Shown piece by piece: positions 27,528 to 36,265 of a stretch of DNA of 64,000 bases. This DNA is from Pseudomonas morbosilactucae (GTDB lineage Bacteria; Pseudomonadota; Gammaproteobacteria; Pseudomonadales; Pseudomonadaceae), in assembly GCF_023241715.1 (NCBI RefSeq), contig NZ_JALQCW010000002.1, positions 1-64,000 on the forward strand, given 5' to 3'. Position numbers and translations under genes: made by a program. Within the stretch, counting starts at the first letter, position 1. Each line of letters begins with the position of its first letter. Under the pieces are notes generated by a model. It was not told the origin of the DNA, did no database searches, and worked only from the letters and a program-made list of their open reading frames with translations.

Positions 27528-29450
27528 TCAGGGCAACTGCAAGGCCCGTGTGACCTCGGCCCAGGGCACGAACTTGAAGTTCTGGGTCTGCTCGGGCATG
27601 CGCTTGCGGCCGTCCTGGACCACCAGCATGCCCTGGCTCCAGGGCCCGCCGAGGTTGACCGAGGTGACTTCCAGGCCGTCGGTTTCCGAGGCGCCATCGA
27701 TCCCCGCCGCCGCATTGAGGCCGACGCGGAATGCGCCGTGGCTGGCGAACGGCGGCTCGGCGTCGAGCACCAGGTAGCTGTCGTTGCCTTGGCTGGAAAT
27801 CACCAGGTAGTCACGCGCGGCGCTCTGGTACAGGGCCAGGCCCTCGACATCGGCCTGGAGCAGGCCGCCGACCTTGATCACGCTGGCCAGGGTCGCCGGT
27901 TGCTCGGGCCGGGCGTCCACGGCCCAGACGCCGACATCTTCCTCACCGATAAACAGCCGCTGGCGCTGGTCGTCAGCGACGCAGCCTTCCGGCTGGCTGG
28001 CCACCTTGAACTGGCGCACCAACTCGCCCTGCACGCTGCCGTTGGGTGCGCTCAGGCGGTATTGCACAAAGGTGCCGTCCTTGCCGTTGGCGATGGCGTA
28101 CAACTCGCCGCTGGCAGGCTGGAACAGGCACATGCCGTAGATTTCCTTGAGCGGCGTGGGGATCTCCCCGGCTTCCCGCAATTCGCCACTGGCGCGGTCG
28201 ATGGCGAACAGGCTGAGGCTGTTGTGATCGCGGTTGCTGGCCACGGCGAGGTCGACGGTCTGCTCGCCGAGCTTGAACCCGGGGCGCACATCGACGTTGT
28301 TCAGGCGCCCCACGGGCAGTTCCTGCAGCAGCTTGCCCTGCAGGTCGTACGCCAGCAGGCCCTGCTTTTTATTGGTGCCCAGCACCCGGCTCAGGGACGG
28401 TTGCTGCGGGTGCACCCAGATCGCCGGATCGTCGGCGGCATCGCCCTGGCGTCCCACCGGGTCGCTCTGCACCACAGGCTCCACGGTCGGCAGCACCGGG
28501 GGCAGGCTCGGCGGGGTCGCCTGCCAGTTCAACTGGCCCTGATACAGGCGCCCGTCCTCGTCATCGCGCAGCAGCACTTGCAGGCCCTTGCCACTGGCGC
28601 GCACGGCGAGATTTTCCGGCTCCTTGAGGCCCGCCAACGGCAGCGTGGCCTTGGCGCTCCAGCCTTTCTCCTGCTGCTGATAGAGGTGCAACTGCGCCGC
28701 CTTCGGGTCCAGGCCCAGCACCCCGCCCGGCATCAGGGCCATGGCCCCGGCGCTGTTCTTGATGTCGCCAAAGGGCGCGCGCAGGGCCACCGGGGCGCGC
28801 GCGGTGTCGGCTTCGGCATGGGCCGGGTACGCCCACCAGCCGACATTCTGTTCATTCACCAAGAGTTGCTGGGCACCATCGTCCACCTGGCAGAACTGCG
28901 CCTCGGGGGGGAGCGGCAGGCCGCGTACCCGCAGGGGCTCGGCATTCAATTGGGCACCCTTGCCCACCAGCCATTGCTCGCCCTTGCCCTCATCGCCTAC
29001 CAGGAACAGAAACAGGTTGCTGGCTTCATCGCGGTACAGGCACAGGCCATTGACCGGGTAGTCGCGGGTGGGCAGGTACACCGGCTGCCCCCAGCGACGG
29101 GCCGCCGGATCGACGCTCACCAACAGCGCCTGTTGACGCTGGTTGTCGAGGCTGGCCACCAACAGCTGCTGGCCGGCGACGCGGCTGTCCAGGCCACTGA
29201 AGGAACCCTTGAGAGCCGCCAACTGGCGCCCCTGCTCGTCCAGCAGCAACAGGCCGTCACGCTCGCTGGCCAGCAACCTATCGGCGCCCAGGCCACTGGG
29301 CACGAACCCCAGGGCAGTCACCCCTTGTGGCTGCTCGGCCCAGGGCTTGAGGCTCAAGCCGGGCACGTTGGGCGCGGCCAGGGCGGCGCCACTGGCGAGG
29401 CCGATCAACAGGGCCAGCAGGGTATTTTTCGGGGCAAATAAAGTGCTCAT
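27528..29450 (-). CDS. Exported beta-propeller phytase (3-phytase), two-domain
   Basis: 640 aa. Signal peptide of about 25 residues (LLALLIGLASGAALA). ATG 29450 has AAGGA 5 bases ahead; the adjacent GTG at 29453 is less likely. The C-terminal half (about 310-640) is the canonical BPP propeller: GDAADDPAIWVHPQQPSLSR, ASNRDHNSLSLFAID, SQPEGCVADD, VEGLALYQS, ISSQGNDSYLVLD. The N-terminal half is a second, incomplete propeller domain, as in dual-domain BPPs. It releases phosphate from phytate in a calcium-dependent way. Follows its receptor gene by 55 bases. Confidence 0.9.
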   Translation of the reverse strand: MSTLFAPKNTLLALLIGLASGAALAAPNVPGLSLKPWAEQPQGVTALGFVPSGLGADRLLASERDGLLLLDEQGRQLAALKGSFSGLDSRVAGQQLLVASLDNQRQQALLVSVDPAARRWGQPVYLPTRDYPVNGLCLYRDEASNLFLFLVGDEGKGEQWLVGKGAQLNAEPLRVRGLPLPPEAQFCQVDDGAQQLLVNEQNVGWWAYPAHAEADTARAPVALRAPFGDIKNSAGAMALMPGGVLGLDPKAAQLHLYQQQEKGWSAKATLPLAGLKEPENLAVRASGKGLQVLLRDDEDGRLYQGQLNWQATPPSLPPVLPTVEPVVQSDPVGRQGDAADDPAIWVHPQQPSLSRVLGTNKKQGLLAYDLQGKLLQELPVGRLNNVDVRPGFKLGEQTVDLAVASNRDHNSLSLFAIDRASGELREAGEIPTPLKEIYGMCLFQPASGELYAIANGKDGTFVQYRLSAPNGSVQGELVRQFKVASQPEGCVADDQRQRLFIGEEDVGVWAVDARPEQPATLASVIKVGGLLQADVEGLALYQSAARDYLVISSQGNDSYLVLDAEPPFASHGAFRVGLNAAAGIDGASETDGLEVTSVNLGGPWSQGMLVVQDGRKRMPEQTQNFKFVPWAEVTRALQLP

Positions 29451-29505
29451 CACAATCCTTGGTTGTCGATTCAGGCCGGCACCGCCAAGGGCGCCGGGCG
29501 GTGGC

Positions 29506-32031
29506 TCAGAAGTGGGTAAAGGTCAGGCCGAGCTTGTAGGTCGGGCCGTACTCTTCGTACTGGCCGTTGTAGGCGCGGTTGCCGGTGTAGACGAAGTACG
29601 GCTGGTCGGTGAGGTTCTGCGCCTCGAAGCTGACTTGCAGGTTCTTGCTCAGGGCGTACTTGGCGCTGAAATCGACAAAGGTCTGGGCGTCCACGTGCAG
29701 GTCATGGGCCTTGTCGTTGATGCCCGCCAGTTCGTAGAGGTAGTCCGATTTGTAGTTGGCCGAGACGCGCAGGCTGAGTTTGTCGTTCTCCCAGCCGAGC
29801 ATCAGGTTGCCCACGGTGTCCGACTGGCTGGGCAGGTCGATGTCGCGCTTGCGATTGCGCCCGCTGGCCTGGTCGAAGCCCTCGATGCTCGCGCTGGAGC
29901 GGCTGAAGGTGCTGTTGGCGCCGACCAGCAGGCCGTTCCAGGGCGCAGGCAACCAGTCGAACTTCTGCGAGTAGGCCAGTTCCAGGCCGTAGAGTTTGGC
30001 GCTGTCGCCGTTGGCGAAGCTGTGGGCTTCGGAGAAGCCGGCCCAGGCGCCGCTGCCGGCCAGGTCGGTGTTGTAGACGAAGTTCTGGATGTCCTTGTAG
30101 AACACGAAGGCCGAGACGGTGCCGGCGCGGCCCATGAAGTGCTCGATGCCCAGGTCCAGGTTGCTCGACTCCAGGGGCTTGAGGTTGGGGTTGCCGAAGC
30201 TCGCCTCGTCGCCGTCAATGACAAAACCCGGGGCCAGTTGGCCGAAGGTCGGGCGCACCACGGACTTGGTCCAGGCGGCGCGCACCTGGGTGTTCTTGTC
30301 CAGCTGGTAACGGGCGTGCAGGCCCGGCAGCCAGTGGTGATAACGGCGTTGGGTCTGGGTGTCGGTAAAGGCGCCGTCGGTGACCCCGGTGCCCTTGGCC
30401 GAAAACTCGGTGCCCTCGTAACGCAGGCCGGCGATAAAGCGCCAGTCACCGATGTCCAGGGTGTTCATCAGGTAGCCGGCGTTGATGTCCTCGCTCATCT
30501 TGAAGTCGTTGACCCGGGACTCCACCGCGTCATAGAAGTCCGCCGCGTTGAGGCCGCCAATCAACTGCTCGATGGCGCCAGCGCTGATGCCCGGGCCGAA
30601 CTGGCCGAGGCGATAGTCCACCGTGCCTTTCTGGAATTGGCTGAGGTTGAGCTGGTCGCTGGTAAAGCCCAGGGTGTCGAAGTCTTCATAGACCCAGGTT
30701 TCCAGGTCGTTGTCCTTGTTGCGTCGGCTGACCTTGCCGCCGAATTTGACCTGGGATGCGTAGCCCTTGAAGTCGTAGTCCCGGGCCAGGTCCAGGCGCA
30801 GGTTTTTCTCGGTGTCGGTGGTTTTCTGCTTTTCCCACTCGACCTTGCTCAGGCTGAAGTTGGCCGGGTCGTAGAAGCCGGGGCTGATGATCGGCCGAGG
30901 CTTGTCGTTGTCGTAGAAACCGCTGCCGCTGAAGTCGCTGTTGCCCTCGAACGTGGCACCGGCGATGTGCCCCGGGCTGTCTTCGCTGGAGCGGCTGTAG
31001 CCGGCTTGCCCGCTCAGAGTCCAGAGCCCGACCAGGCGCTCGCCGCCAAACACATAGGACTGGATTTCCTGGGTCTCGTCGCGCTGCTTGAGCTTGCGCT
31101 TGCCCTCGGCGTCACCCAATTCCCCCGCGGCCTGCGGGTCGGCGAATTCGATACTGGTGGAGTTGCGGGTCTCGCTGTCCTTGTAGCGGCTGTAGAGGGT
31201 GCGCAGGTAGTAGCTGCTGTAGTCGTCGGGCTTGTAGTCGAAATTCAGGCCGCCACCGGCGCGCTCGCGGCTGATGTCGTAGTCGCGCTGCTCGAACTCC
31301 TGCAGTTTGGCCCCTTGCTCGAAGTCCCAGGCGCCGCCGGTTTCCACGTTGTCGGAACCGAAGTCACGCTTCTGCCAGCTCAGGGCTGCGGCCACGCCGA
31401 AGTTGTCGATGCCGTCGCCGAGGCTGAAGCGGTTGCTCGCCGCACCGGAGAATTTCGGGCTGGTCTGGCCGCTGTTCTTGTCGTAGCTGGCCTCGCTGCT
31501 GCCGGTGTAGAACAGGCCTTTGTGGTCGAAGGCCGAAAGGCTTTTCACGTCCACGGTGCCGCCCAGGGAGTTGGCGTCCATGTCCGGGGTCAGGGTCTTG
31601 ATCACCGACAGCGACTGCACCAGCTCCGAGGGCAATACGTCGAGGGCCACGGCCCGGCGTTCGCTCTCCGGGGAAGGCACCAGGGTGCCGTTGATGGTCA
31701 CACTGTTGAGGTCCGGGCCCAGGCCGCGCACGCTGACAAAGCGCCCTTCGCCCTGGTCGCGCTCGATGCTGATGCCCGGCAGGCGCTGGGCGGCTTCGGC
31801 GACGTTCTGGTCCGGCAACTGGGCCACACCGTCGGCGTGCACCACGCTCTTGATGCTGTCGGCACTGCGCTGTTCCTTGAGCGCCTTGTCGATACTGGCG
31901 GCCTGGCCCACCACCTCCACGTGCTCGGTGGCGGCTGGCTCGGCGGCGCTGAGGCGCTCGCTGGCAATCGCCATGGCCAATGCGGTGAGCGTGAAGCTGA
32001 CGAGCCCGACGTTGGCGCTGCGCTTGTACAT
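29506..32031 (-). CDS. TonB-dependent outer-membrane receptor, probably for phytate/inositol phosphates
   Basis: 841 aa, start ATG 32031 with GGGGAGGA upstream. Signal peptide of about 29 residues, then a TonB box (EHVEVVGQ), plug domain (AAQRLPGISIERDQGEGRF, SVRGLGPDLNSVTINGTLV) and a 22-strand-like barrel ending in the aromatic residue of LGLTFTHF, the outer-membrane insertion signal. The substrate is inferred from the phytase gene directly behind it and the Pho box in front; receptors next to BPP genes are a recognised arrangement in proteobacteria. Alternative ligands cannot be excluded. Confidence 0.85.
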   Translation of the reverse strand: MYKRSANVGLVSFTLTALAMAIASERLSAAEPAATEHVEVVGQAASIDKALKEQRSADSIKSVVHADGVAQLPDQNVAEAAQRLPGISIERDQGEGRFVSVRGLGPDLNSVTINGTLVPSPESERRAVALDVLPSELVQSLSVIKTLTPDMDANSLGGTVDVKSLSAFDHKGLFYTGSSEASYDKNSGQTSPKFSGAASNRFSLGDGIDNFGVAAALSWQKRDFGSDNVETGGAWDFEQGAKLQEFEQRDYDISRERAGGGLNFDYKPDDYSSYYLRTLYSRYKDSETRNSTSIEFADPQAAGELGDAEGKRKLKQRDETQEIQSYVFGGERLVGLWTLSGQAGYSRSSEDSPGHIAGATFEGNSDFSGSGFYDNDKPRPIISPGFYDPANFSLSKVEWEKQKTTDTEKNLRLDLARDYDFKGYASQVKFGGKVSRRNKDNDLETWVYEDFDTLGFTSDQLNLSQFQKGTVDYRLGQFGPGISAGAIEQLIGGLNAADFYDAVESRVNDFKMSEDINAGYLMNTLDIGDWRFIAGLRYEGTEFSAKGTGVTDGAFTDTQTQRRYHHWLPGLHARYQLDKNTQVRAAWTKSVVRPTFGQLAPGFVIDGDEASFGNPNLKPLESSNLDLGIEHFMGRAGTVSAFVFYKDIQNFVYNTDLAGSGAWAGFSEAHSFANGDSAKLYGLELAYSQKFDWLPAPWNGLLVGANSTFSRSSASIEGFDQASGRNRKRDIDLPSQSDTVGNLMLGWENDKLSLRVSANYKSDYLYELAGINDKAHDLHVDAQTFVDFSAKYALSKNLQVSFEAQNLTDQPYFVYTGNRAYNGQYEEYGPTYKLGLTFTHF

Positions 32032-32106
32032 GGTGGTCCTCCCCAAAGAATCCGCTGACGCCGGGCAAGGGGCCCGGCAACTGGGAGGGCACGCTAGGGG
32101 CGGCGA

Positions 32107-32124
32107 ATGACGGTTCTGTGACAG
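32107..32124 (-). promoter_or_regulatory. Pho box of the receptor-phytase-tonB operon
   Basis: Minus strand CTGTCACAGAACCGTCAT: two 7-mers close to the PhoB consensus CTGTCAT, spaced by 4. Ten bases on is TAGCGT, a -10 at the standard distance of PhoB promoters. About 76 bases upstream of the receptor start codon. Confidence 0.7.
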
Positions 32125-32217
32125 GCCTGGGCGGCGCAAAGCGTAAAGGGCTCTTTGCCGGGGGATTGAGTCACGGAATGAGCTGAAATGACCCCCACGG
32201 CACCGAGGTAAAGGCTT

Positions 32218-32303
32218 TTGCAGGAGCGGGTTTGCCTGCGATGCCGTCTTGAGGTGGACGGTGGATAGGCGGGGGCCATCGCCGGCAAGCCGGCTCCTAC
32301 AGG
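32218..32303. repeat. REP pair between the two Pho-box promoters
   Basis: TGCAGGAGCGGGTTTGCCTGCGAT faces CCATCGCCGGCAAGCCGGCTCCTACAGG; 32032-32471 contains otherwise only the two Pho boxes and no gene. Confidence 0.8.
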
Positions 32304-32402
32304 CGGGTTGGGGTTTGGCGAGGGACGGGAGGGCGCGGTATCGGGGCGAAAAAAATCGGCTGATGAGTGTGAGCTGATTCGACCCCGACGCGGTTTTTAC
32401 GG

Positions 32403-32420
32403 GTGTCACCCGGCTGTCAC
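32403..32420 (+). promoter_or_regulatory. Pho box upstream of GGDEF-like gene
   Basis: GTGTCACCCGGCTGTCAC: two 7-mers (GTGTCAC, CTGTCAC) spaced by 4, with TGTGCT ten bases downstream as a weak -10. 51 bases before the start codon at 32472. Confidence 0.6.
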
Positions 32421-32471
32421 AAACATCTGCTGTGCTGGCGCCCATTCATTCCTGGCAAAAGGATCGCGGCC

Positions 32472-33386
32472 ATGTTCTCCGTGCTCAAACCCCATCGTTG
32501 GAAACTCGCCGTGCTGTTGCTCGCGGCCAACGCCGGGTTGCTGCTGCACCTGGCCTGCGGCGACTTGAAACGGTTCGATGAATGGGTCTGGCTCGACATC
32601 GTCGGTGAAGGTGGCTCGGCGCTGCTGGCCCTGGTCTGGCTGGGGCTGGTGCTCAAGAGCCGGCCCGCCGGGCGGGTCACCGACTACCTCGCGCTGGGCC
32701 TGAGCTGCATCTTCTTTTCCTGGTGGATCGACAGCCTCGACGAGTTCATCCGCCTGCCCGCCAGCATCACTTGGGACCACTGGCTGGAATCCGGGCCGAT
32801 GCCAGTAGGCATGGTCTTGCTGACGATCGGCATCTACCACTGGCACCGCGAACAGTTGGCCATCAGCGCGCAAATGGAAAAACGCGAACGGCTGTTCCGC
32901 GAGCACCGGCTGTTCGACAAGCTCACGCCCCTGGGCAGCGCCGACTACCTCAAGCGCCAGTTGGTCGACACCCTGGAACACAGTCGCCAACACCAGCAGC
33001 CGCTGTCGTTGCTGGCCCTGGACCTGGATAACTTCGCCGCCATCAACCAGAACTACGGCCACGCCGAGGGCGATGCGCTGCTCCAGGCCCTGAGCCATTT
33101 GCTGCTGCTCAACCTGCGTCGCCAGGACCTGCTGTGCCGCCTGGCCGGCGACCGCTTCGTGGTGCTGCTGCCCAACACCGGCGAGCGCCAGGCCCGGCTT
33201 CTGGCCCAGGAGCTGCAACAGGCGATCCACAGCCTGGCCCACAAGACCCGGCAGCACGGCGAGCGCCTGCAGTTGTCGGCCAGTTGCGCAGTGGTGATGG
33301 CCCTCGACGAAACCCCGGAAGGCTTGCTCAAACGCCTCAACCTGGCGCTGGCCCGGGCCAAGCAGCCCCTGGCCAAGACGGCCTGA
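32472..33386 (+). CDS. Membrane GGDEF-domain protein with degenerate active site
   Basis: 304 aa, ATG preceded by AAGGA. About three to four membrane segments fill residues 10-125, followed by a short linker and a GGDEF domain (about 150-300; LALDLDNFAAINQNYGHAEGD). The signature loop reads LAGDRFVVLLP near residue 225, AGDRF instead of GGDEF: the second Gly and the Asp remain, the first Gly and the Glu are changed. Diguanylate cyclase activity is therefore doubtful; it may be a c-di-GMP/GTP sensor or inactive. It starts behind its own Pho box and is followed by an AraC gene only 8 bases later. Confidence 0.85.
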   Translation: MFSVLKPHRWKLAVLLLAANAGLLLHLACGDLKRFDEWVWLDIVGEGGSALLALVWLGLVLKSRPAGRVTDYLALGLSCIFFSWWIDSLDEFIRLPASITWDHWLESGPMPVGMVLLTIGIYHWHREQLAISAQMEKRERLFREHRLFDKLTPLGSADYLKRQLVDTLEHSRQHQQPLSLLALDLDNFAAINQNYGHAEGDALLQALSHLLLLNLRRQDLLCRLAGDRFVVLLPNTGERQARLLAQELQQAIHSLAHKTRQHGERLQLSASCAVVMALDETPEGLLKRLNLALARAKQPLAKTA

Positions 33387-33394
33387 GGCGCACC

Positions 33395-34432
33395 ATGACT
33401 CTGAAAACCACCTGGTACGAAAACGACAGCCGCTTTATTCCCGGGCATTACCAACCCGCGGCGCTGGTGGACCTGGCCCTGTCCCGGGACATCGACAGCC
33501 ATCGCCTGCTGCGGGGCACCGGGCTGTTCCACGAAGACATCCTCGCCGGCCAGGCCCTGCTCAGCCCGCAGCAGTTTCTCGGGCTGATCGGCAACAGCCG
33601 GCGCCTGCTGGACGCCGACGACAGCAGCTTCCTGTTCGGCCAGCGCTTGCTGCCCGGGCATTACGGTGCCGCCAGCCATGCCCTGCGCCACGCCCACAGC
33701 CTGCACCAGGCGCTGGACACCCTGGTCCAGCACCAGGCCCTGCTCAGCCCCCTGGCTGCGCCGCGATTGCTGTTCGACGAGCACTACGCCTACTGCTATT
33801 GGCTGGACAGTTGTGGCGCCGGCGAGCACTGGCGCTTTCTGCTGGAAGCGAGCATGACCTCCCTGGCCGGCATGAGTCAGTGGCTCAGCGGCCAGCGCCT
33901 GCCCTGGGAATGCAGTTTCAGCCACGCCGAGCCGCGTTATGTCGAGCAGTACTGGGTGCACCTGGGGGAACACACGCAGTTCCAGCGCCCCCTGGACATG
34001 ATGCGCATCCCCCGGGAGTACCTGGCCCAGCCCTGGCCCAACGCCTCGGCCACCGCTGGCCAGGTGGCACGCCTGGAAGCCGCCGAGCAGGGGCGGGAGC
34101 TGGGCTTTGCCAGCAGCTTTCTGGACTGCATCTACCTGTACCTGCAAACCCATGTGCGCCAGGCCCCCAGCCTGGAACAGGCGGCCCAGGCGTTCGGCAT
34201 GAGCCCGGCGACCCTCAAGCGCAAGCTGCACAAACACCACAGCGGGTTCCAGCAACAGGTGGACCAGGTGCGCAAGCACGTCGCCCTGTACCTGTACCAG
34301 ATCAAGGGCTGGCGCAACGAAGAGGTGGCCGAGTACCTCAACTTCAACGACGCGGCCAATTTCCGCCGCTCGTTCAAGCGCTGGACCGGCAGCACCCCGA
34401 AGCTGATCCGCCAGTTACTGGGCAGCGACTGA
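33395..34432 (+). CDS. AraC-family transcriptional regulator
   Basis: 345 aa. An N-terminal arabinose-binding-like regulator domain (AALVDLALSRDIDSHRLLRG) is followed by the C-terminal double HTH (PSLEQAAQAFGMSPATLKRK; EEVAEYLNFNDAANFRRSFK). Gene starts 8 bases after the GGDEF-like stop, so the two are co-transcribed and may be a sensor/regulator pair. Targets unknown. Homologues with this N-terminus (OruR/ArgR-like) often bind a small metabolite. Confidence 0.85.
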   Translation: MTLKTTWYENDSRFIPGHYQPAALVDLALSRDIDSHRLLRGTGLFHEDILAGQALLSPQQFLGLIGNSRRLLDADDSSFLFGQRLLPGHYGAASHALRHAHSLHQALDTLVQHQALLSPLAAPRLLFDEHYAYCYWLDSCGAGEHWRFLLEASMTSLAGMSQWLSGQRLPWECSFSHAEPRYVEQYWVHLGEHTQFQRPLDMMRIPREYLAQPWPNASATAGQVARLEAAEQGRELGFASSFLDCIYLYLQTHVRQAPSLEQAAQAFGMSPATLKRKLHKHHSGFQQQVDQVRKHVALYLYQIKGWRNEEVAEYLNFNDAANFRRSFKRWTGSTPKLIRQLLGSD

Positions 34433-34618
34433 AGCACCGGCCAACACCCGCGCGAGGACAAGCGTGCGCCCGCTGAAAACACTCGGCTGCCGAGCGCGCC
34501 GCCCTGCCCCGGCTCAGTGAAAAATCCTTAAAGCACCGCGCCAGATAGGCGTATAAACCTTGGAGCGACGTTTCCACGGCCATCTGCGCACTGATTATTT
34601 CCAACACGGGGTAGAGTC

Positions 34619-36244
34619 ATGACCACAGCCAATCGCCTGAACAACCTGTTTCCCGGCGCCGCCGACATCCCCGAGCCTTACCGCCTGGAAGGCCCGATCG
34701 AACAGCGTGACTACTTGGTGGATGGCCAGTTGCAGACCTGGGACGGCCCCCTGGCCGTGGTCCGCAGCCCGGTGTACCTGGCCACCGCCGACGGTGACCA
34801 ACAAGTGATTCTCGGCAGCACCCCGCTGCTGGATGCCGACACCGCCCTCACCGCCCTGGACGCCGCCGTACGCGCCTATGACCGGGGCCAGGGCGCCTGG
34901 CCGACAATGCGCGTGGCCGAACGCATCCAGCACGTGGAAGCCTTCCTCGGGCGCATGCGCCAGCAGCGCAGCGCGGTGGTCAAGCTGCTGATGTGGGAGA
35001 TCGGCAAGAACCTCAAGGATTCAGAAAAAGAGTTCGACCGCACCTGCGACTACATCGTCGACACCATCGATGCGCTCAAGGAACTGGACCGCCGCTCCAG
35101 CCGCTTCGAGCTGGAGCAGGACACCCTAGGCCAGATCCGTCGCGTGCCCCTGGGCGTGGCGCTGTGCATGGGTCCCTACAACTACCCGCTGAATGAAACC
35201 TTCACCACCCTGATCCCGGCGCTGATCATGGGCAACACCGTGGTGTTCAAGCCGGCCAAGCTCGGCGTGCTGCTGATCCGGCCGTTGCTCGAAGCCTTCC
35301 GCGACAGCTTCCCAGCCGGGGTGATCAACGTCATCTACGGCAGCGGACGCGAGACCGTCAGCGCCCTGATGGCCAGCGGCAAGATCGACATCTTTGCCTT
35401 TATCGGCACCAACAAGGCCGCCAGCGACCTGAAGAAACTCCACCCCAAGCCCCACCGTTTGCGCGCGGCCCTGGGCCTGGATGCGAAGAACCCGGGGATC
35501 GTGCTGCCCGAGGTCGACCTCGACAACGCGGTCAACGAAGCGCTGACCGGCGCCCTGTCGTTCAATGGCCAGCGCTGCACCGCGCTGAAGATTCTCTTCG
35601 TCCACGAAGACGTGGTGCAGGCCTTTATCGAGAAATTCAACGCCAAGCTGCAGACCCTGAAACCGGGCATGCCCTGGGAGCCGGGCGTGGCCCTGACGCC
35701 ACTGCCGGAGAACAGCAAGGTCGACTACCTGCACGCCCTGGTGGCCGATGCCGTCCAGCACGGTGCCCAGGTCATCAACCCCGAGGGCGGCCAAGCCCGG
35801 GCCTCGTTCTTCTATCCGGCGGTGCTGTACCCGGTGAACCCGCAAATGCGCGTCTACCAGGAAGAACAGTTCGGCCCGGTGGTGCCCATCGTGCCCTACC
35901 GCGACCTGGACACGGTGATCGACTACGTCCTGGAATCCGACTTCGGCCAGCAGTTGAGTATCTTCGGCACCGACCCCGCCGAAGTCGGACGCCTGGTGGA
36001 CACCTTCGCCAACCAGGTGGGGCGGATCAACATCAACGCCCAGTGCCAGCGCGGCCCCGACACCTTCCCGTTCAACGGCCGCAAGAACTCCGCCGAGGGC
36101 ACGCTGTCGGTACATGATGCGTTGCGCACCTTCTCGATCCGTACCCTGGTGGCGACCAAATTCCTGGAGAGCAACAAAACGCTGATCAGCGACATCATCC
36201 GTCAGCGCGAGTCGAGCTTCCTGACCACCGATTACATTTTCTGA
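34619..36244 (+). CDS. NADP-dependent glyceraldehyde-3-phosphate dehydrogenase-like aldehyde dehydrogenase
   Basis: 541 aa aldehyde dehydrogenase. Catalytic Cys in FNGQRCTALK; cofactor loop VALCMGPYNYPLNE. Motifs INAQCQRGPDTFPFNGRKNS and EEQFGPVVPIVPY fit the GapN-like group assigned to non-phosphorylating GAPDH in pseudomonads. The normal ELGGK catalytic-Glu motif reads GLDAKNP here, so the usual general base is replaced; the reaction is not certain. Start ATG 34619 follows a GGGGTAG. The FUSC gene follows 21 bases behind. Confidence 0.75.
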   Translation: MTTANRLNNLFPGAADIPEPYRLEGPIEQRDYLVDGQLQTWDGPLAVVRSPVYLATADGDQQVILGSTPLLDADTALTALDAAVRAYDRGQGAWPTMRVAERIQHVEAFLGRMRQQRSAVVKLLMWEIGKNLKDSEKEFDRTCDYIVDTIDALKELDRRSSRFELEQDTLGQIRRVPLGVALCMGPYNYPLNETFTTLIPALIMGNTVVFKPAKLGVLLIRPLLEAFRDSFPAGVINVIYGSGRETVSALMASGKIDIFAFIGTNKAASDLKKLHPKPHRLRAALGLDAKNPGIVLPEVDLDNAVNEALTGALSFNGQRCTALKILFVHEDVVQAFIEKFNAKLQTLKPGMPWEPGVALTPLPENSKVDYLHALVADAVQHGAQVINPEGGQARASFFYPAVLYPVNPQMRVYQEEQFGPVVPIVPYRDLDTVIDYVLESDFGQQLSIFGTDPAEVGRLVDTFANQVGRININAQCQRGPDTFPFNGRKNSAEGTLSVHDALRTFSIRTLVATKFLESNKTLISDIIRQRESSFLTTDYIF

Positions 36245-36265
36245 CGTCCCACAGGAGGACCTGAT

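Noticed and set aside
29143..32058. 971-residue plus-strand frame opposite the receptor gene
   Set aside because: Low-complexity Val/Ala/Gly-rich shadow; the minus strand has clear receptor motifs, signal peptide and ribosome site.
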